Shown here one piece after another: positions 1 through 13,435 of a stretch of 64,000 nucleotides of DNA. This stretch comes from Prunella strophiata (taxonomy: Eukaryota; Chordata; Aves; Passeriformes; Prunellidae). The notes beneath the pieces are model-generated. The model did no database searches. It was given only the letters and a program-made list of their open reading frames with translations, and was not told the origin of the DNA. A program made the position numbers and the translations under genes. Position 1 is the first letter of the stretch. Each line of letters begins with the position of its first letter. The stretch spans positions 23,439,085 to 23,503,084 of the forward strand of contig JAZBQD010000019.1 in assembly GCA_036583965.1 (NCBI GenBank), read 5' to 3'.

Positions 1-2394
1 ATGTATCCCTGGGGTGCATTGGCCTTGCTTGGATCTGTCCTGGTGAGGAGGCAGAGGGACAGAGCTGGCCACCAGCCTCTGTGATTTCTCTTGACATCCC
101 CAGGAGCTCTGTGGTCTGGGAGGCACTGCAGGTCAGAGGCTGGCATTGCCATGGGAACTGGAATAAGTGGGGTAACTGCTTCCTTGGGCCAAATTTCACA
201 TGCCCTTTTGTCCTGACAAGCAGGTGTTCCTTCTGGGCTGGGAAAGGTGTCTTGCTGGGCCTAGATCTGGTTTCTGAAAGCTGTGCTGGGGAGAAGCACA
301 GTCCCAGTGGAAGGACTGGTGGCACCAGTCCTCTGGTGTGGGAAGGACAGCCAGCCCTAGGTGCAGGCTGACAGGAAGCTTGTGGATGGAGGGGATGAGG
401 CAGGGCACAAGGTGCTGATGCCACACCACTCAGTTACACATGGTGTCTGTGAACTCAGACACGAGGTCTGTGCTGATAGCCTATTGTTCTACTGCCCAGA
501 TCCCCAAACCTGCTCTCACACAGGATTTTAGCTCCACTCTTACCTCTCAGTGATTTGTGTAGCCTAAAGCTTTTGTCAGTGATGTTCATACCCTCCACAG
601 CTCCCACAGATCCAGCCAAACTTGAAGGGAAGCAGAGCCTGACTGAGAGCAAGCTGCCATAGGAGCAGCTGCCTTAGCTGAAAGTGGGCAGCAAGGTCAG
701 GGTGACTCAGGCCAGGGGCCATATGGGTCCCATCTCCTCGTGGAACAAGAAACCAAAGTGGCACTGAGAGGGATCCCCAGAGCCAGCACCTTTCCTGCCA
801 CCTGGGGTGGCCCTGGCCATGCTCTGTGCCCAGCCAGGAGCATTCAGCATCCCCATGTCCCTTACAGTGGGCATAAGGCTAGCTAGTGCTGTTGCTTCAT
901 CTGCTCCCAGACTGCACTCCTGGCTGGGGAAGAACTTTCCTGCTCTGTAGCCCTGCCTGCCTTCCTCCTGAGCCTCTGGGCAGGAGCTGCCCAGCTTGCA
1001 CAGCCTCAAGGCAGGCAGTTCTGACCTGATGCTGTTGATGCAGGGATGTTCTCCAGAAACAGCAGGAGCTCCCCAGCTCCTTCAGTCCTGCCAGCCTCCA
1101 GGAGGTTCCCTTGGCTCAGGGATGCAGAGGGCCTGGCTCTGGGAGGGAGGAAGGAGAGGGTCTCTCCCACGTCCACGGTGCCAGCTGCCTTCCTTGGCTG
1201 CCACCTCTGCTGCCAGGGTTGCCAGCCTTGAGAGAAAGCAGGTGCCACCTGTGCTGTTGGCACTGCTTTGGGCTTCAGCTGTGCAAGTCTTCCCTGCCTG
1301 CTCAGATGGGCTGAAATGGGGAGAGGGAAGAGGGTGGGAAGGCAGAGGCATAGCCTGAAAATGCATGCCAGAGCTGAGTACAGAGGTAATCATCATCATC
1401 ATCGAACATTGTCCCTGCTTTTGTCTTTAGCTCCAAACTCCTCTGGGAGAGGTAAGAGAATCACAAATGCCATCTATTTAATCATGTTATGGACTTCTGT
1501 GCCTGGCATGGCCCCTGTCTGGGTGGGAAGTGGATGCTTCCCCATCTCAAGCTCCTTGCATTTCTCGGAACATTATGACCTGATGTGGTGTGGCAAGAAA
1601 GGGGGCTTTGCTCATCTTCTCTGCAGCTGACTTGCATTTATCTCTTTGCTAGACTCTCATTCATCATCATTCTTATTTCCTGTAAGAGTGTGGGTCCTTT
1701 CTTAAGGCTGTGTGCCACACCTATATGTAGTCACAACCTGACAGTAGTCAGCATGGCAACTAGTGAGGGAGACTTGTGGAGCTGTGATGTCACCAGAGAG
1801 CTGGATTCCCAGCCTGTGAAGTCATAGCTGGGAAATTGGGTACTCAGCCTAATCCCAATAATTACCCAATGGGACTGTAAAGTGTCAATGTATTAGTCTC
1901 CTGCATGATGACTATTTAAGCTCTAACACATGCCACCTAATTGCCACTTTTTTCAGTTCCCTAAGATTCACTTATTAATGAGCTATTAAACATCCCTTGA
2001 AATCATTGCATTGTAATGAGCTGAGATCACTGCTCACACCGTGATTGCAGTGCCCAAGCTGGTAGGAAAGCCCCTAAAACCCTGTGATGGGTGAGAGCCC
2101 ACAGTCTCAGGGTGGCAGAGTAATCAAACTAATATGCAGATATAACACCACCCCCAGCAATCAGTCTTATTTCAGGATCTACCATCATCAGTTTTACTCT
2201 GAAGTAAAAGCTGAAGAACTTAAAGTCCAAGTTGCCCATGCCCTGGGCAGCCACAATGAGGTTCTTAAGGAAGGAACAGCGACCTGAAAGAAATTAATTG
2301 CTTTTTAGGAAGATTGCTTTGGAATCAGAAGTAGGAATGAAACTACTTTAATCACAAACACTCTGTAAAATTCAAAGTTTGATTCAGGTTTGGT

Positions 2395-2444
2395 GGTTTT
2401 TTTTGTTGTTGTTTTTTTTTTTTTGGTTTTTTTTTTTTTTTTTG
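2395..2444. repeat. T-rich low-complexity tract
   Basis: A run of T interrupted by single and paired Gs (TTGTTGTT, then long T blocks). It could be the reverse complement of an A-rich retrotransposon tail, but no recognisable element lies beside it. Confidence 0.85.
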
Positions 2445-2927
2445 TGATCTCTTTGTTGTTAAGAAGTTCAGCATGGGATGAATTTCTCAGGAAGAGCTTC
2501 TTCATCATAGTCTGGGCACTGCCTGGTTTCTTCTGTCCTCACTGCTGGATCAGCTGGTTTCCATCTCTTATATTTTCTACAGGCTGTGCTTCTGTGCTTT
2601 TGTTCAGAAGTGCTGCCTGTGAAGTTGTACCAGGCACCAGGAAGGGAGGCTTTTCCCTTGGGAGAGCACCTCAGGCTCCCTGCATACCCTCCAGCTGCAG
2701 TTCCTGCTTCCCTGCTCCCTTCCAGTCTGTCACATGCTGATGCTCAATAGCTGCCACAGGAATAGCCTCCTGGCATTGAGACCCCAGGGAAAAGGGGAAG
2801 AGAAGGCTGTGGTAATTCACACTATCAGGGCCCTTCCCACTGTTTTCAGCAGTGCCCTGACCTGGGGTCACAACCTTCTTGGGTCACAACCCTTAAAAAT
2901 GGCAAGATGTTCTGCTTCCTTCCTCCC

Positions 2928-2950
2928 TTTCCCTTTCCCTTTCCCTTTCC
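2928..2950. repeat. (TTTCCC)n microsatellite
   Basis: About four perfect TTTCCC units inside a longer pyrimidine tract (about 2915-2956). Confidence 0.85.
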
Positions 2951-5900
2951 TTCCTTAGAGGGACAGGTGACAAATGAGTGGAGCAGTTGAAGTCCCCCAT
3001 CTGGCTGATGTCCTGAGCAAGCTTGTTCCACAGGGAACATGTGATGGAATGGATTTCCTGGTCAGGGCAGCCTCCCTGCTCTTAGGGCATGATCAGGCTT
3101 TCCTGATTTTCAGGGCCTGTTCACTGCCACGTGCAGTTCCAGCCACAGGTATTGAAGAAGCAGAGAGGCCACACCAGCCTCTTGGGAAGAGGGAAGATTG
3201 CAGTCAGATCATTTCAAACAGGACTTCATTAATTATAAATGAACAGACTCCCTTGAGCTGCTGTAGCTCTGCATGAGTCACATTTTAACTGAGCATTCTC
3301 TTTTTTTTTTTTCTCCTGAGGAATTGCCAAATGGGCTCTAAATAGTGTGATGGATAAATAAGGAACCAGCTGTGCTCTGCAGCCAGCCCAACCAGGGCCT
3401 TTCCACAGCAGTAGCCCACAGCAATCTCCTCTCTGCCTCACTCTGCACTTCCATCCCTTGGGTTTTGCCATCTGATCCTGCCCTCCGGGTTTCTATTTCC
3501 TAGTGGCATGTCTTTGTCTTCTCTTGTAACCTCTTTCTCAGCACGTGGTCTCAGCCCTTGGTAATGCATGGGCATATGCTTAGACAGCAGCATGGGCAGC
3601 AAATCCAGTTGTAGGACACCAATTGCCTGGTCTGTGCCTCCATCTCAGAGATTGCCCTGGTTAAATGAAAGAGAAGGAATGATAAAACCTGCAAGCCTTG
3701 GCTGTAGACTAGGAACTGGACAATTTCTCTTCTGTTTTCTGACAGCAAACCACTGCTTGCACAGCTCTCAGCTGCCTGCTGGCAGCCTCCTCCCAGGGAG
3801 AAGCCAAGGATGTCCCCAAGGCTCTGAGGGATGCACCATGAGTGTGTGGAGGTGGCTGAAGGACCAGGCTGTGTGTCTGCCTGTAGTGGCTTGTCTGTTG
3901 TGTGGGAATGTCTACTTCTGTGGGTGCCATAAATATGGGTGTGCTGAGCTGTGTGTATCTCATGGCAATCTCAATGGGTGGAAATGCTGTCCATGGAGGA
4001 TTTGCTGGCTGTGTTTGCAAATTCAGAAGCTGCTTTTCCTGCCTCTCTGATGCCCATGGTTACAGAGATCCTCTCCAGAGATCTCTCTGTACTGCTGCCT
4101 TGAAATTGTTTCTCTGTGCAGCTCTCCACAGCTGTCATGTTCTCCCTCCTGGTGTGAGATGGCTCTTTCCAGAGAAGCTGAGTTCCACCTCTACAAGGCT
4201 GCCTCCACACCCCGATTTTTAAGCCAGTGAGCCTGGCCAACCTTCCCCTGCCCTTGAGCCCTGAGCAAGGGGAGCACTCCTCCTTCCTCTGCGGGAGCTG
4301 CAGGCAGCTTCTGAATCCATGGAATGTGTCCCATCTGCAGTGTGTTACGGGTACGCTCTCGGCAGAGGAAGGAGCACATGTGGGTTGTGAACCCTTCTGA
4401 AGAGGAAGAAAAGGGGCTAATTAATCGAAGGGATACAGTGCCAGGAGCCACATCTGGGGGCCAACTGGCCCTGGAAGCATGGCTCCCAGGTGTTACCATC
4501 CCCAAAGGAATTGTGCAGAGCTGGTGTGGACCCAATGGGTGGGGTAATGAAGGTGTGAGGGGGCCCAGCACAGAGGGGCCCCCATCAGCACAGTCTTGAA
4601 GAGTCCCTTCTCCCTGTCCTTTGAGAGGGCTCAAGATGCTGTGACTTATGCTCGTCCCTCCAGGTCACAGCCCACTTTGACCCCTCTGCCTCTGGCCCTG
4701 TGGCTTTGATCCTCAGCTGCCCAAGCACCCCACCCTCCCTGCTGCAGACAGAGCAGGTGAGAAGTGTCATCAGTGCAGGCCACACTTGCTCCTCTTCTCT
4801 GCAGGGTACTGATGAGCCCCTTGCTTTCTGACCTGGCTGCCAGGTCTGCCTCATTCAGCTCAGAGCCCTGGCCCTAGAGAGCATGGACTTGTAGAGGTGC
4901 TGCATCTGTGTGTGCCTTCCAGCTCTCCTCTGGTGCCATTTCTGTCACCTAGAAGGTCACATGGTGAATTAAGGGAAGTGAAGGCAGCAAAAAGCACTTT
5001 GAACTGCCTGCCTGAAGGTCATGTCCCCAGAGGTGCCCTGTGCTCCCTGCTGCTGCGGGCTGGGCTGTCAAACCCTGCTTGCCAGCTTATTGCCCCATCC
5101 TCACTCTGCTGCTGATTTCTCTTCCCAAGTGTGGGCCTGACCTCAGGAGCAAGCAGCCCAACCATCCACACTCTGCCTATGTGAGTTCCTGAGCAATGAG
5201 CTATTTCATGTTTGATTGCAGAGCCCCCACTGTGCTGCATGCTGAAGCTCAACCTGTACTGGGACTCCCCACACCCCCTGTCCTTCCCCTTTTCTAATGG
5301 GTTTGGTTTTGGGAATGGCCAAATATGAGCCTATGGAGCACCTGCACATCACCCCTGTGCCCTCAGCTCCTTGTGCCACACAGCCCTCAGGTGGGGGGAC
5401 TGGGGGCCACTGGCCCTCAGCTGGCCCCTGTTCTGCTGCAGCACTCCTGTGGGATCAAATGGCATCAGCACATCCCTGAAAAGCTGAGGAGTGTTTGCCT
5501 GTGGGAGGCAGCAAGGAGCTCAGTGCCCAGCTCCAGGGGGTTACTGTAAACACGGAGCTAAGCTGATCGAGAAGGGATGCCAACTCCCTGGGCCAGGCTC
5601 CCCGCAGCCAGGGGTGGCTGCAAGAGGTGCCAGGGGGCCATTGATGGCTCTCTTGGCTTTGCACATCTCATTGCTCAGCCCCACTAGTGAGGCACAAGCT
5701 CCTGGAGCCCCCACTCCCATTTGGGATGTTGTCCCCTGGGGATGCTGAAGTCACCTTCTTCTCTGGGGTGATCCAACACCCCTGGGAAGGAGGAATCTAC
5801 TTGTGCCCCCTGTTCTGGGGTCTCCAGTTCTGGCTTTGAGCACTACCCTGGCTTTTGGCTGTTTTGTTTATGGCTTTGTTTATGGCATTGATAATTTTCT

Positions 5901-8304
5901 CATGTCAGGTTCAGGCACAAGCATTCTTTCCACTGCTGCATAAGAAAGTAATTAGGTGAGGATGGAAAGGACATTCTTCTTCCTCAGAACAAAGAAACAA
6001 GCCACGTCTGTTAGTGGGCATTGCTTGTGACATCCACTGCCAAGCAAACCCCTGCCCAGGTGACTGTCTCTGCCCTGACAGGACAGAGAGGCAAGCTGAT
6101 TGCATCCCAGCAAGTGCCAAAGCACTCTCTGAAATTTCTGCCTGCCCTTCAGCTGCCAGCACCAAGGTAATGCCTGAACCCCCTCTGCCCATTATTCTGG
6201 TCACACTTGCTCACCTGTGGTTACCTCCCATCTCCCTCACTTGCCATCCCCAGCCAGAAGGAATGTGCTGAGGTCGTGCTCCACTCCAGACCCAGCATGC
6301 TTTCAGGAGGACTCATTCCCTGTGCTTTTGCTCCTTTCCCAGCTCCTCTGCATGCTGGAGGGTAGGCAGCAGTGCTCCTGTCCCAAGAAGGAGGTGGCTG
6401 TGGTCTGAGAGAGTGTAAAAGTCGAGGGGCAATGAGAAGAAGGGAGATGGAACCACTGGTTTCAAATAGGAGAGGCTTTAGGAGCACAACTGCTGGAGGC
6501 TGGAGACACAGAACTGGGTGAGCTGGACAGACCCCTCTGCCACAAAGCTGTTGGAAAGCAGACAGCTTGGTGAGGGCCAGGGAAGGCAGCAGCTGTAGTA
6601 GGAGGCTGAAGGGAGAGGAGCATCAGTGGGATGGGGCTGCAACGGGCTGGGGGAGCAGTGGGCACAGAAGAGGAGCCAGTAGTCCTATGTTGCAGTCACC
6701 CCACAGATCAAAAGGAACAAAAGAAATCAGATAAAATCATGGACTGATATGACAATTTGCCTTTTAAACCCAGTGGCTGAGCTGCAGCAGCTGGCTGAAG
6801 GAGCCCCTACCCTGAGAGCTGCTGGAAGATGTAAAGGTGGCCCTGAAGGATCACTCTGTGCACATGCAGAGTTCCTTGTGCTCTCCTGCAGACATCCAGC
6901 TGCTGCACTCAGGGTCACCACAGGACCCACTGCCAGCACAGAATCCAGTGAGTATCTCCTTCCTGTGAGCATTTGCAGTGCCCTAATCTGTCTCTTTGCA
7001 TGTAGAGATGCAGCAAGAAGCCTTTAGGCACCCACTAAGGTAACCAATGCTTCTGTGGGTTGGAATGAGGCCACCCCAAATAAAGGACAGTGTCTGCACT
7101 CTAGTGGGAGGATTTGCTCCTTGCCCAAGATGGCCAAGAGCAGCAGAGATCTGTAGAGATGTGGCAGAGCACGAGGTTAAGCTGATGTGTGTGGCTGAAA
7201 GGGGATTTGTGCCCCTGTTCTCCCTCCTCCTACTCTTCTCTCAGTCTTTCTCAGTGCATATAAAGCAAAGCAGTCATTTAAAGTCCTCCCTTGACCTCTT
7301 GGTGCTCAGGCAGAGGCAGATGGGGGAAAGATGGGCATCTGCTCTAAGCCCCTGGAATATGTCTCCTGAGAGATCTCTCAGGCTGAAGGACCTGGAGCTT
7401 ATAGGTGGGTCCTTTTCTAGCCTGAACTTATACAAGGAAGATTATGGTTCCTTGAATGGTGTTGAGAGGATCTAAGAGCTCTGGAGCCAGCGTGGGATAG
7501 CCAACAAGGCTCTTCTAATTGCCGTGCCTTTCTCCTGGTAGATGCGATCCAGAGCAGCGAGAGGGCTGGCGGTGCTGATGCAGCTCCCGAAGTGCCCAGA
7601 TGCTGAGGGGCAGCGGTGTATTCTCCCGGCAGCCGTGTCTCCTGCTCCGTGCTCCCAAGGCCGGGGTCTCTCCGCCTCTCCCGAGCGTTCCCAGCTGCGG
7701 CGGGGCCCGGCGGGTCGCTGCGGGCCGGGCGTCGGGCCGGGCTGCGGGGGCTGCACGCCGACTGCCGGGCCGGCGGCGGCCGGGTCTCCCTGGCCAGGCA
7801 GGGGTTAAGGCTTCTCTGTTGTAGTTTGTTTCCCTTTGCCAAAGTGGGTGTTGCTGGAATGTCTCCTCTCCTAAGAAGGGGGGCCGAGCCGTGTCCTCTG
7901 GAGAGGGGGGATGTCAGCATCAAAAAGACACAAAGGGGGAGGTTTCCAAAAATAAAACCCTCCATCCCCTCCAGGCGCTGCCAGTGCCAGAGGCAGGCGC
8001 GAAGGTGCTTGGAGCCGCCTGCGGAGCGCGGGATCTCGCTAGCAGCCCGGAGAGCGGGACCGGCCGCCCTTCTCCTCTTCCTCCTCCTGCGGGGGCCGCC
8101 CGGCAGCCCTCTCCCCTGCCTCAGCGCCGCTCTCTGCGCCCCCGGCCCCGGTGGGCGGCAGGTCCCGTCGGAGTCCCGGAACGGGATGGGGCGGTGAGCG
8201 GGGGCGGAGAGCCGGCGGTCCCCGCTGCCCCGCGCCCGCCGGGGATGCCAGCCGGGCTCTGAGCGCTCCGCACCGCCCGTCTCCCCTCGCCACCGGCTGA
8301 CACC

Positions 8305-8759
8305 ATGCGGGGCGCTGCCGCCAGCCTCCTCCCGCTCACCTTCGCCGTCCTCCTGGGCTTCGCCCGCTGCCGGCCGGACTCGGCGGCCAGGCTGGAGCCG
8401 GGGGCCGGGGGAGCGGCGCGGCTGCGGAGCCGCGGGGCTGCCCTGGGGGCGGCGGGCACGGCGAACGGCCTGTCCCCGGCGTCCCGGTCCCTTCCACCGT
8501 CACGGCCCCTCCCCGCAGCCCTCCACGTGGATCGCGGCTCCGCGGCCGCCGCGGGGAGCCCGAGCGGTGCCGACGGCCGCAGGCAGCGTCCCGACCGCGG
8601 GCTGCCCACGGCCCGGGGCCAGGCGGGAGATGCCGGGCTCGGTCCCGGCGCGGGGCAGAGGAACAGGCAGGACTCCTCCCGCCAGCGGCAGGGCGGCGGG
8701 CTGAAAGCGCGAGTGGTGCCCCGGGCGAAGGAGCCGAGCGGCAGAGGGAGGATGGCGGG
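8305..8759 (+). CDS. LTBP2: LTBP2 exon 1: signal peptide and basic Pro/Arg/Gly-rich N-terminus
   Basis: The exon codes for residues 1-151 plus two bases of codon 152. The ATG at 8305 has A at -3 (cACCATGc) and opens a classic signal peptide, MRGAAASLLPLTFAVLLGFA, with probable cleavage around residues 20-22. The single cysteine is at residue 22. The remainder is low-complexity, rich in Arg, Gly, Pro, Ala and Ser, and cysteine-free, like the N-terminal region of mammalian LTBP2. The donor is GTAAGT at 8760. Ending in phase 2 (GG), it joins the first base of exon 2 to give Gly in a ...RGRMAG-PNVCG... junction that resembles the human RGRLTGRNVCG. The open frame runs only four bases past the donor before TAA, which supports the splice call. 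Confidence 0.88.
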
Positions 8760-9008
8760 GTAAGTGCTGCGGCCGGGGGGATCCTGCCGGGGGTGCGTAG
8801 CGTGAGCCCCGGTGGTCCCGGCGCTGCGGAGCCCTGGACGGAGGGGCAGGGTCCCATTCCGAGCCCCGTGCTGCATCCCCTTTTCCATCCCCGGGCTCTC
8901 CCGGCGCTGCCACGTCCCCGCGGGACGTGGGGCAGTGTGCCCCCGCCACCGGGTCCGCAGCGGCTCCACCGGGAGCCCGCCCGGTGCTCGCCCTGCCCCG
9001 CGCTCGGG

Positions 9009-9172
9009 GTGCGTGTGTGTGCCGGTGTGCGTGCCGGTGTGTGTGCCGGTGTGCGTGCCGGTGTGCGTGCCGGTGTGCGTGCCGGTGTGCGTGCCGGTGT
9101 GTGTGCCGGTGTGCGTGCCGGTGTGTGTGCCGGTGTGTGCGTGCCGGTGTGTGTGCCGGTGTGTGTGCCGGC
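9009..9172. repeat. 12-bp minisatellite GTGYGTGCCGGT
   Basis: About thirteen head-to-tail copies of GTGCGTGCCGGT / GTGTGTGCCGGT occur, with one unit slightly extended and the last one degenerating to GTGTGTGCCGGCGTGG. Because the period is a multiple of three and stop-free, it keeps several reading frames open on both strands and creates long spurious open frames. The alternating purine-pyrimidine GTGCGTG units are potential Z-DNA formers. Confidence 0.95.
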
Positions 9173-12100
9173 GTGGCGTGTCACCCGAGCGGGCGTGGGC
9201 CGCCGGCCGCCCCTGCCAGCCCCGGGGTGCGCGGTGCCCGGGTGCAGTGCCCTTCTGGCCCGTCGGGGCTCGGCTGGCAGACACTGTCCCTGCCGCCCTC
9301 TGGAGCTGCCCACGGCCGTCCCGGGAGGCATGCAGGGTGGGGGACTCCCCTGGGGATGTACTCTGATTTAGGTGGTGCAGAAGCTGGAGGGGCTTGCTTG
9401 GCTCTGCGGGACGGAGTCTGTCTGCTGCCGCTCTTGCTGCAGGTACCTGGCCTCTTGGCTCCTTCCTCCCATAATGGGCCCCTTGTAAGCACTCCACGCC
9501 GCAGCTTCCCATGGCTTGAGTTGGCTCAGCCGAAGGAGACTTCCTATGACTTGCCTGGCAGGGCTGCTTCCAGCTCCAGTCTCTGGCTGCAGCCCTGTGG
9601 AGGTGGAGGGGATATCATATGGCGAGGCCAGCTGCTCGATCGTGAGGGGAGCCTGCGAGCGCCGTCTGTGCAGGGCTGATGCACTCTTCAGCCCAGGGCC
9701 CCCTCCCCTGCAGTTCCCTCGCTGCTCCCCCGTGGCTGATGCCCTTGAGATTAGCTCCTTTGCCGCTTGGGCAGGGCTACCAAAACCATCACCCTAGGAG
9801 TTCTGACCGACCCATGTGGCAGTGTGTGTCTGCTCTCATGGGGCATTATGGGGGCAGGCTTTGGGTTTACAGCCCTCTGACATGAGCAGAAATGTCTTCT
9901 TCTAACATCTGGTGCGGAGCTTCACTAGAGCACAAAAGGTCTGTCTCATGAGTTTTCTCTCTCCCATACTCATCTTCCTTGTAAAGTTTAGAGACAGAAA
10001 TGTTTTCTGTGCCATTCTGTGTATTCTCCTTCAACAGATCCACAGATGCACCAAGTTCGCTCTATTTCTGTTATGTTTGATACATAAAGTATCACTAACA
10101 GCTAGGCATATGGGTTCTGAGCTTATCCAGCTCATTATCTTGGCTTGTCAGCCACCCAGAGAGGGAGTCTTGGGAAGATTCAGTCACATTTGGACTTTTT
10201 TTGGGGCTCAGAAAGATTTTACCCTTTCTGCAGTTGGAATGTTGTCAGTATTGCTTTGGGATCATGTAGCAGTTTGGTTGAATTTGAGTCATCTGATACC
10301 TAGCATGTTTGTTTTCAGACTGCAGCTGCCTCTGGTGACAACAGCTGGCCTGTGCTGCTGTCAGGAGCATGAGGGCAGCCCCAGGGTTCACACTGTGCTC
10401 AGAAGAGCACTGAACCTTTTTGCAAGTAGCTTTCATCCCTTAATCCAGGGTGTAAACAGGGATGGTTGGTCTAGCACTTACACAGAGTTTACCTGTTATT
10501 GTCTATATCTGAGAGTGCCACTGCCTCCAAGCTTAAAGTAAGGAAGAGCTGTGTCTCAGTGCTCTGTTTCTCATGCAGGCTCTGCTGCACTTTCTGCCTC
10601 TGCTCTGCACTGGAAGATCAAGGCTGGGGATACAGAGCTTTCTGCAATCCCCAAGAACTTCAGTTCTGAGAAGTGCCTGTAATGGCCTTTCTGTCTGTTC
10701 TGGAAGTCCAAAGCATCACTTTTGAAGCTTCTCTATAACTTACTGTCTTCAGAGCTTAAGAGAAAGCCTAGCTGAAATAATTGTCCATGAGCAACCACAT
10801 GGTGCTGCTCCTCATGGAAAGCTAGCTGCTGCTGCCTCCAGCCATGCTGGGAGACTCTGTCCTTCCACCTCATCCATCTTCTTACATCCCCTTGCTGCAC
10901 CACACACATTTTCATCCAGGAAACTCAGGGCCCCTAAAAAACTTCAGTTTGTGATGTTTCAGGGTTTTTTTGCCAGGTGGGATATTTTCTGTTCTGCTAT
11001 TTACACTGAACTCCTGCTAGCCTCTGGTATGACAACCTTCATTTTCCCTTATTCAGGTAACTTTTGCAGGTACACTAAACCCTGGTACTATTTATTTATA
11101 CAATTATTTTGGCTAAAAATCATAAACCCCTGCATGTGTTGCCTTTCCAGATTCCCCAGTGAGAACTCTCTGCTGGTACCTTCAGGGGCCCTGCAGAGTT
11201 CTGTGGTTAAAAGAAAACCCCATTTATTTGCACTCTATGTTTTTCTAGATAATTATTTTCTCACCTTGTCTGATAGCTGCATACCCAAGATTGAGTTTCT
11301 TTCCTGGGGACTCTTTGGATGCCATCCTGCTCTTGTCTGACCTTTTTGCAGGTGTGACTTGTAGAAACAATTTCATAAATGCATCCAACTTCAAGACTTG
11401 CAAGAGCTGGGTTTTAGTATTTTCCCCAGAAGACTCTCTGTGAGGTGACTTCTGATATCCCAGCAAACATCACAGAAAATTACTGACTTCTGACACTGAG
11501 TGGAGAAAACAATCCAGCCCTGAAAACATCACTGCTTTGCTCTGCTCAGCTTAACATCCCTATTTCTCCAGCTCCCCTGACCAGAAGGATTTTCCTCTTG
11601 AGTGTTGTGGGGTAGGGCAGCTGTGACACATGCCAGCTGTGACTGTACTTGTGTGCTGGATGCATCCCTGATTTGGGCTGGCCAGTCCTGCTGCGAGGAC
11701 ACTGTGGGCATCTCCCTCTACGTCAGTGTCCCTTGGGATGTCCCCCCTTCTTCTTCTGCCCTGTGGCTGGGAGGGTGGGTCACAGTGATGAGGAAGGTGG
11801 GTAATGGGAGAGTAATCTGGGGAAGCCTCCACTTCTGGTACCTGCCTGGACAGTTTCAAGGGGCATGTGAGGCTTCCCAGGTAGCAGGCAGAGAGTCCCA
11901 GACTCATTCTTTCTCCCTCCATTTTCTTTTTGGGCATTCTACACTCCAGTTCACATTTAATTGCTGTTGCAGACACCATCTGTGGCTGTATAATCCTGCT
12001 TTACCCAGGCTTTGTGGCATACAGGTTCTTGCTGCAATGTGTTTAAAGGATTGCTCAGGAGTGGAGGCAGTTAAGTGCTGGTGTGGACTTGGCAGAGGGT

Positions 12101-12204
12101 TTTTAGTGACTCACCCATGCCAACAGCCTTTTGCTAATGTTCTTCACTGGGTCTGACTGCAAATATTTCATACACATTTGGATGAAGTTCACTTTCCTGC
12201 AGTA

Positions 12205-12246
12205 GAAAGGCAGACCTGATGATCTAATGGTCCCTCTGGCCTCCTG
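12205..12246 (+). mobile_element. Fragment of a CR1-type LINE 3' end
   Basis: The stretch GATGATCTAATGGTCCCTCT followed by GGCCTCC is close to the conserved 3' UTR of archosaur/turtle CR1 elements (GATCTAATGGTCCCTTCTGG as I recall it). Only the tail is recognisable and the terminal octamer repeats are lost. Flanks 12150-12205 may be part of it. Confidence 0.5.
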
Positions 12247-13435
12247 TGAGGATGCTGTACATGGTCTGAATGGTGTCAGCATATCTGGCAGCACAGAGTT
12301 CTGTGTGAAGCTGAAAGATGATGCATAGATTGCTATTAAAATAAGCAGTGAAAAAAAAGGGTTCTACTGAATGCTTCAGAAACAGTATGTGATCATTGCT
12401 GTAAAAGCCATGATCTTACTGCTGTTTTCTTGTTTTCCTTCCCCCTGGTTATGGTTGCTTGGTCTTGTTTAAGATAACACTGCAAGACCTTGCAGGCTGT
12501 TCTCATCCTGGGTACCTCTCTATGCCTGAGTCCCATCCTGTTGGTGGCCTCTGGCTGCAGCAGCAAAGGAGGGGATGAAGGAGGGGATGAAGTAGTGGCT
12601 TGCAGCAGCTCCTTTGCTCAAGTCCAAGGTTGTGCCAGTGCATCCAGTCAGGGCTATGAATGGCTTCTTCTGGGTGCAGGGAGGCTTCAAGGCACTGGCT
12701 TGTGGGGAGTTTGAAGGAGCTGTCTGTCCCAGAAAAGGAGCAGGTGGGTGAATAGTGCCTGGGAGCTCCTGTACACCAAGCTCAACATGCCAGGGATTAT
12801 ACCTGGGCACAGATGGTGCATGCTAGCCACAGAATGAAGAAAAAGCTTGGTTTGCAGTTGCTTGCTGTTGCCTGTGCTCTTTGGAGACCTCAGAGTGTAC
12901 CTGGCACTTGAGGCAGAGGGTGAGATGAGGATCCAGTGCCCCACTCTGCATTTTCCCAGAAATGAATTGTGCTTTATGATTTTCTCTGGTACTGTAGCTA
13001 TTTAGCTGTCTGAGCTATTCAATGCCCTTTCTCTTCAAAAAGGGGGAACTAGCTACTGGAAATGGTCTCTGTCTGCTTTGGTCTGAGCTTGGCTGGGAAC
13101 TATTTTGGAAGGCGCTAAGTGGCCCATGAGCCCTGTAGCAGCACAGTGTTACAAGCAATCAAGTCTCAGTGCCTTTGAATGTTCTCAGCAATGTTCCATT
13201 TCACAGGATATGTGCTAGTTGACCTGACCCTTAGGAAGGCAAATACATTATTAACATCTTCCACTGGTAAGGAGACAGAGATAGGAAAGACTGACTGTTT
13301 GCTGAAGGCTTGTTTTGGCATCATTGTTAGGGCTGGGATTAGGGCATCCCATGGAATGTGACCTAGTATGAGGTTCAGTGGGACTCCAGTTTGCAAGACC
13401 CATGTGAGGACATGTGGGAGGTAGTACTGAAGGTA

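Larger units (their letters stand above)
1..7544. other. Upstream intergenic region; no gene supported
   Basis: Open frames here are short, overlap on both strands and show no recognisable domains or splice-phased exon chains. Visible content is low-complexity: a CAT/ATC run near 1389-1402, a T-rich tract at about 2395-2444, and a (TTTCCC)n run at 2928-2950. In mammals the neighbour upstream of LTBP2 is AREL1, so its 3' end could lie near or beyond the left edge, but I cannot recognise it. Confidence 0.6.
7545..9345. promoter_or_regulatory. LTBP2: CpG island over LTBP2 promoter, exon 1 and start of intron 1
   Basis: Base composition changes abruptly near 7545 from CpG-poor flank to very GC- and CpG-rich sequence, and falls back near 9345. 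The island contains the start codon at 8305, so the main LTBP2 promoter is inferred to lie just upstream, within about 7.6-8.3 kb. I see no convincing TATA box close to the start, which is typical of CpG-island promoters. The transcription start cannot be fixed from sequence alone. Confidence 0.8.

Noticed and set aside
8336..9331. 331-codon open frame on the - strand
   Set aside because: Same GC-rich and minisatellite artefact in another frame.
8121..9512. 463-codon open frame on the - strand across the CpG island
   Set aside because: It is antisense to exon 1, has extreme GC composition and is stretched by the stop-free 12-bp minisatellite (Thr-His-Thr-Gly repeats). No domain is recognisable.
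8927..9679. 250-codon + strand frame with Cys-Arg-Cys-Ala repeats
   Set aside because: Produced by translating the minisatellite; it begins after the exon 1 donor and has no homology.
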